DNA from: a virus
Length of the DNA stretch: 64,000 nt
Virus record (IMG/VR): IMGVR_UViG_3300030103_002259
Location: 19,392 to 83,391 of that record
Strand: one strand, 5' to 3'
Below the pieces are notes generated by a model that saw only the letters and a program-made list of their open reading frames with translations, was not told the origin of the DNA and made no database searches. Made by a program: the position numbers and the translations under genes. Every line of letters starts with the position of its first letter. Positions within the stretch are counted from its first letter, which is position 1. Positions 63,158-64,000 of this stretch are shown one piece after another.

Positions 63158-63463
63158 TTATTGCCACACCATTACAATATCATGAACGGTAACCATCATT
63201 TTCAGATCCCCATTCATATCAATAATCTCAGCATTATGAAGAGCATGAGTTCGGACATACACCTTATCTCCAGACTTTATATCAGTAACATCTTGTCCTA
63301 CAGCAAATACATTAAGATGAGTCCACTCCTTCATAGCATCTTGCTCTGCTTCCTTTTCCATTTCATCAGTAAGTATAAGATCTAACTTACCTTCTTCTTT
63401 CTCTTTTTTAACAGGTTTATCTAACATAACCCTATTACCTCTTAAAATAAATTTGCTTGTCAT
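63158..63463 (-). CDS. GroES-like co-chaperonin, 101 aa
   Basis: I take the ATG at 63463 (MTSKFILRGNRVMLDKPV), because upstream codons in the same frame are not of this kind. RGNRVMLDKPV, VGQDVTDIKSGDKVYVR and the end VTVHDIVMVW match the GroES fold (first strand, GDKV turn, last strand). GroES-like proteins work with GroEL to fold capsid proteins. It is the most upstream minus-strand gene. A TTTTGCTATATTTG promoter-like element is at 63482-63495. Confidence 0.68.
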   Translation of the reverse strand: MTSKFILRGNRVMLDKPVKKEKEEGKLDLILTDEMEKEAEQDAMKEWTHLNVFAVGQDVTDIKSGDKVYVRTHALHNAEIIDMNGDLKMMVTVHDIVMVWQ

Positions 63464-63713
63464 AATTTTTCTGGTTTTCAACAAATATAGCAAAATTAAT
63501 TTACGGTAGTGTAAAAATAGTGTATTAGACATTTTGTAGGGTCCTATAGTAACAACCCCCGCCCCATGCCAGCTGCGGTGGGTACCCCCCTTGCTTTGGC
63601 ACACAAACTTTTTTTCTGCTGCGCAAAAAACTTTTTTTGTCCTGTGGAAAAAGTTTCTTGCTTGCAGAACCTACGAACCCTAAACTTACAAAGAATCAAT
63701 AAAATTAATTCTT
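63464..63713. other. Divergent intergenic region at the strand switch
   Basis: These 250 bp lie between the leftward GroES-like gene and the rightward 81-residue gene. They contain a GC-rich patch (about 63557-63595) unlike the rest of the window, two copies of AAACTTTTTTT (63605 and 63628), and a 9-bp inverted repeat AAACTTTTT / AAAAAGTTT (63628-63636 and 63648-63656). Likely holds divergent promoters; an origin or genome-end role cannot be judged. Confidence 0.5.
63482..63495 (-). promoter_or_regulatory. Promoter-like TTTTGCTATATTTG before GroES-like gene
   Basis: The TATATTTG part also fits the Bacteroidota -7 element TAnnTTTG. It is about 19-32 bp before the ATG at 63463. A clear -33 TTG is not seen. 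Confidence 0.5.
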
Positions 63714-63959
63714 ATGTATACATTGTTAGTCAAAGTTTTCAATTCTTCAAAATTTGATAACCAGCGTTCCGCACAAGTTCTCAATATGCCCGCTGATGAA
63801 TCTGTTCCAGAGTTCATCAATTGGCATAAGAACTATGCCAAAGCCTGCGGCCTTGAGAACGGCCGTTGCTATGTCATAACTGTTCAGAAGGAACAGAATG
63901 ACAAAGGCTATGACAACTTCCAAATCAAGAACAAGCTTGAGTTGGGTAAGCTGTCCTAG
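63714..63959 (+). CDS. Plus-strand small protein of the opposite arm, 81 aa
   Basis: The only supported plus-strand gene: MYTLLVKVFNSSKFDNQ to NKLELGKLS. An inner ATG (63786, MPADESVPEF) is a possible alternative start. A good terminator follows at once. Base composition is less AT-rich than the rest of the window. It has one WHKNYAK and one RCYVITVQKEQND stretch, no known motif. It begins the divergent (probably early) arm of the genome. Confidence 0.6.
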   Translation: MYTLLVKVFNSSKFDNQRSAQVLNMPADESVPEFINWHKNYAKACGLENGRCYVITVQKEQNDKGYDNFQIKNKLELGKLS

Positions 63960-63966
63960 CAAGAAC

Positions 63967-64000
63967 AAGCACCTTAACGGGTGCTTTTCTTTTTCTTTTC
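63967..64000 (+). terminator. Terminator after the plus-strand gene
   Basis: Stem AAGCACC / GGTGCTT with a 6-base loop, followed by a T-rich run to the window end, 8 bp after the TAG stop. Confidence 0.75.

Noticed and set aside
63464-63604. Long upstream extension of the GroES-like gene to 63604
   Set aside because: The added 47 residues do not fit the family, and the promoter-like motif at 63482-63495 would lie inside the gene.
63747-63968. A 73-codon hydrophobic minus-strand ORF opposite the 81-residue gene
   Set aside because: The plus-strand frame has its own terminator 8 bp after the stop and a natural soluble composition; the minus frame is its shadow.
1-64000. CRISPR arrays, tRNA or rRNA genes, insertion sequences, integrase or attachment sites
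   Set aside because: None was seen by reading. No regularly spaced repeats, no cloverleaf in gaps, and no transposase or integrase motif.
1-64000. Stop-codon reassignment, known in some crAss-like phages
   Set aside because: All large genes are intact in the standard code and TAA, TAG and TGA do not interrupt conserved regions.

Overview
The window is the virion-protein half of a large tailed-phage genome. It is AT-rich, uses the standard code, has almost no Shine-Dalgarno sites and many A-rich leaders, which points to a Bacteroidota (Flavobacteriia-like, probably aquatic) host. Gene content and order fit a crAss-like (Crassvirales-type) podovirus. There is a terminase, portal, acidic scaffold and capsid protein of the crAss type, a neck set with an IHF-like protein and two ring-like proteins, an 1800-residue tail/muzzle-like protein, and then five giant ORFs of 1100-1460 residues plus a sixth that runs off the left edge. 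All genes but one are on the minus strand, so reading from right to left follows transcription.

Layout in transcription order (high to low coordinates). 63.46-62.9 kb: a GroES-like protein and a two-helix membrane protein. 62.8-58.7 kb: decoration and fibre-like proteins, including a fibre with a carbohydrate-binding-like sandwich. 58.7-55.9 kb: a metallophosphoesterase and a lysis cassette (membrane coiled-coil protein, one-molecule spanin, holin, zinc amidase). 55.8-48.2 kb: a packaging module with a winged-helix-like protein, a Cys-rich protein, a PD-(D/E)XK nuclease, a conserved 171-residue protein, TerL and portal. 48.1-44.0 kb: scaffold, major capsid protein and a 338-residue protein. 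44.0-39.7 kb: eleven small, mostly strongly basic proteins. 39.7-29.2 kb: connector, an abundant structural protein, Cys-rich repeat fibres and the neck proteins. 29.2-23.8 kb: the muzzle/tail protein. 23.8-1 kb: the giant internal (cargo) proteins.

The most unusual feature is a short motif, roughly [LM]PKAQxG or [FMY]QxGG, often followed by a Lys/Ala helix. It recurs many times in four of the giant proteins and also at the start of several small basic proteins. In the giants it sits between recognisable enzyme-like domains: two ADP-ribosyltransferase-like folds and an HExxH zincin in the 1458-residue protein, and a SET-type lysine methyltransferase domain in the 1451-residue protein. A second recurrent tag, of the form ELTxxEIxxLxxxGYxVED, closes modules. 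I infer a modular, perhaps proteolytically matured, set of virion-delivered effectors that shares a signal with Lys-rich, possibly DNA-condensing proteins.

Transcription looks organised by a phage-specific promoter-like motif, TTTT[AT][GC]TATATTA on the minus strand, found before many units, and by strong hairpin-plus-U-tract terminators after the capsid gene and other abundant proteins. At the right edge (about 63.47-63.71 kb) the transcription direction switches, and one plus-strand gene with its own terminator begins the opposite arm.
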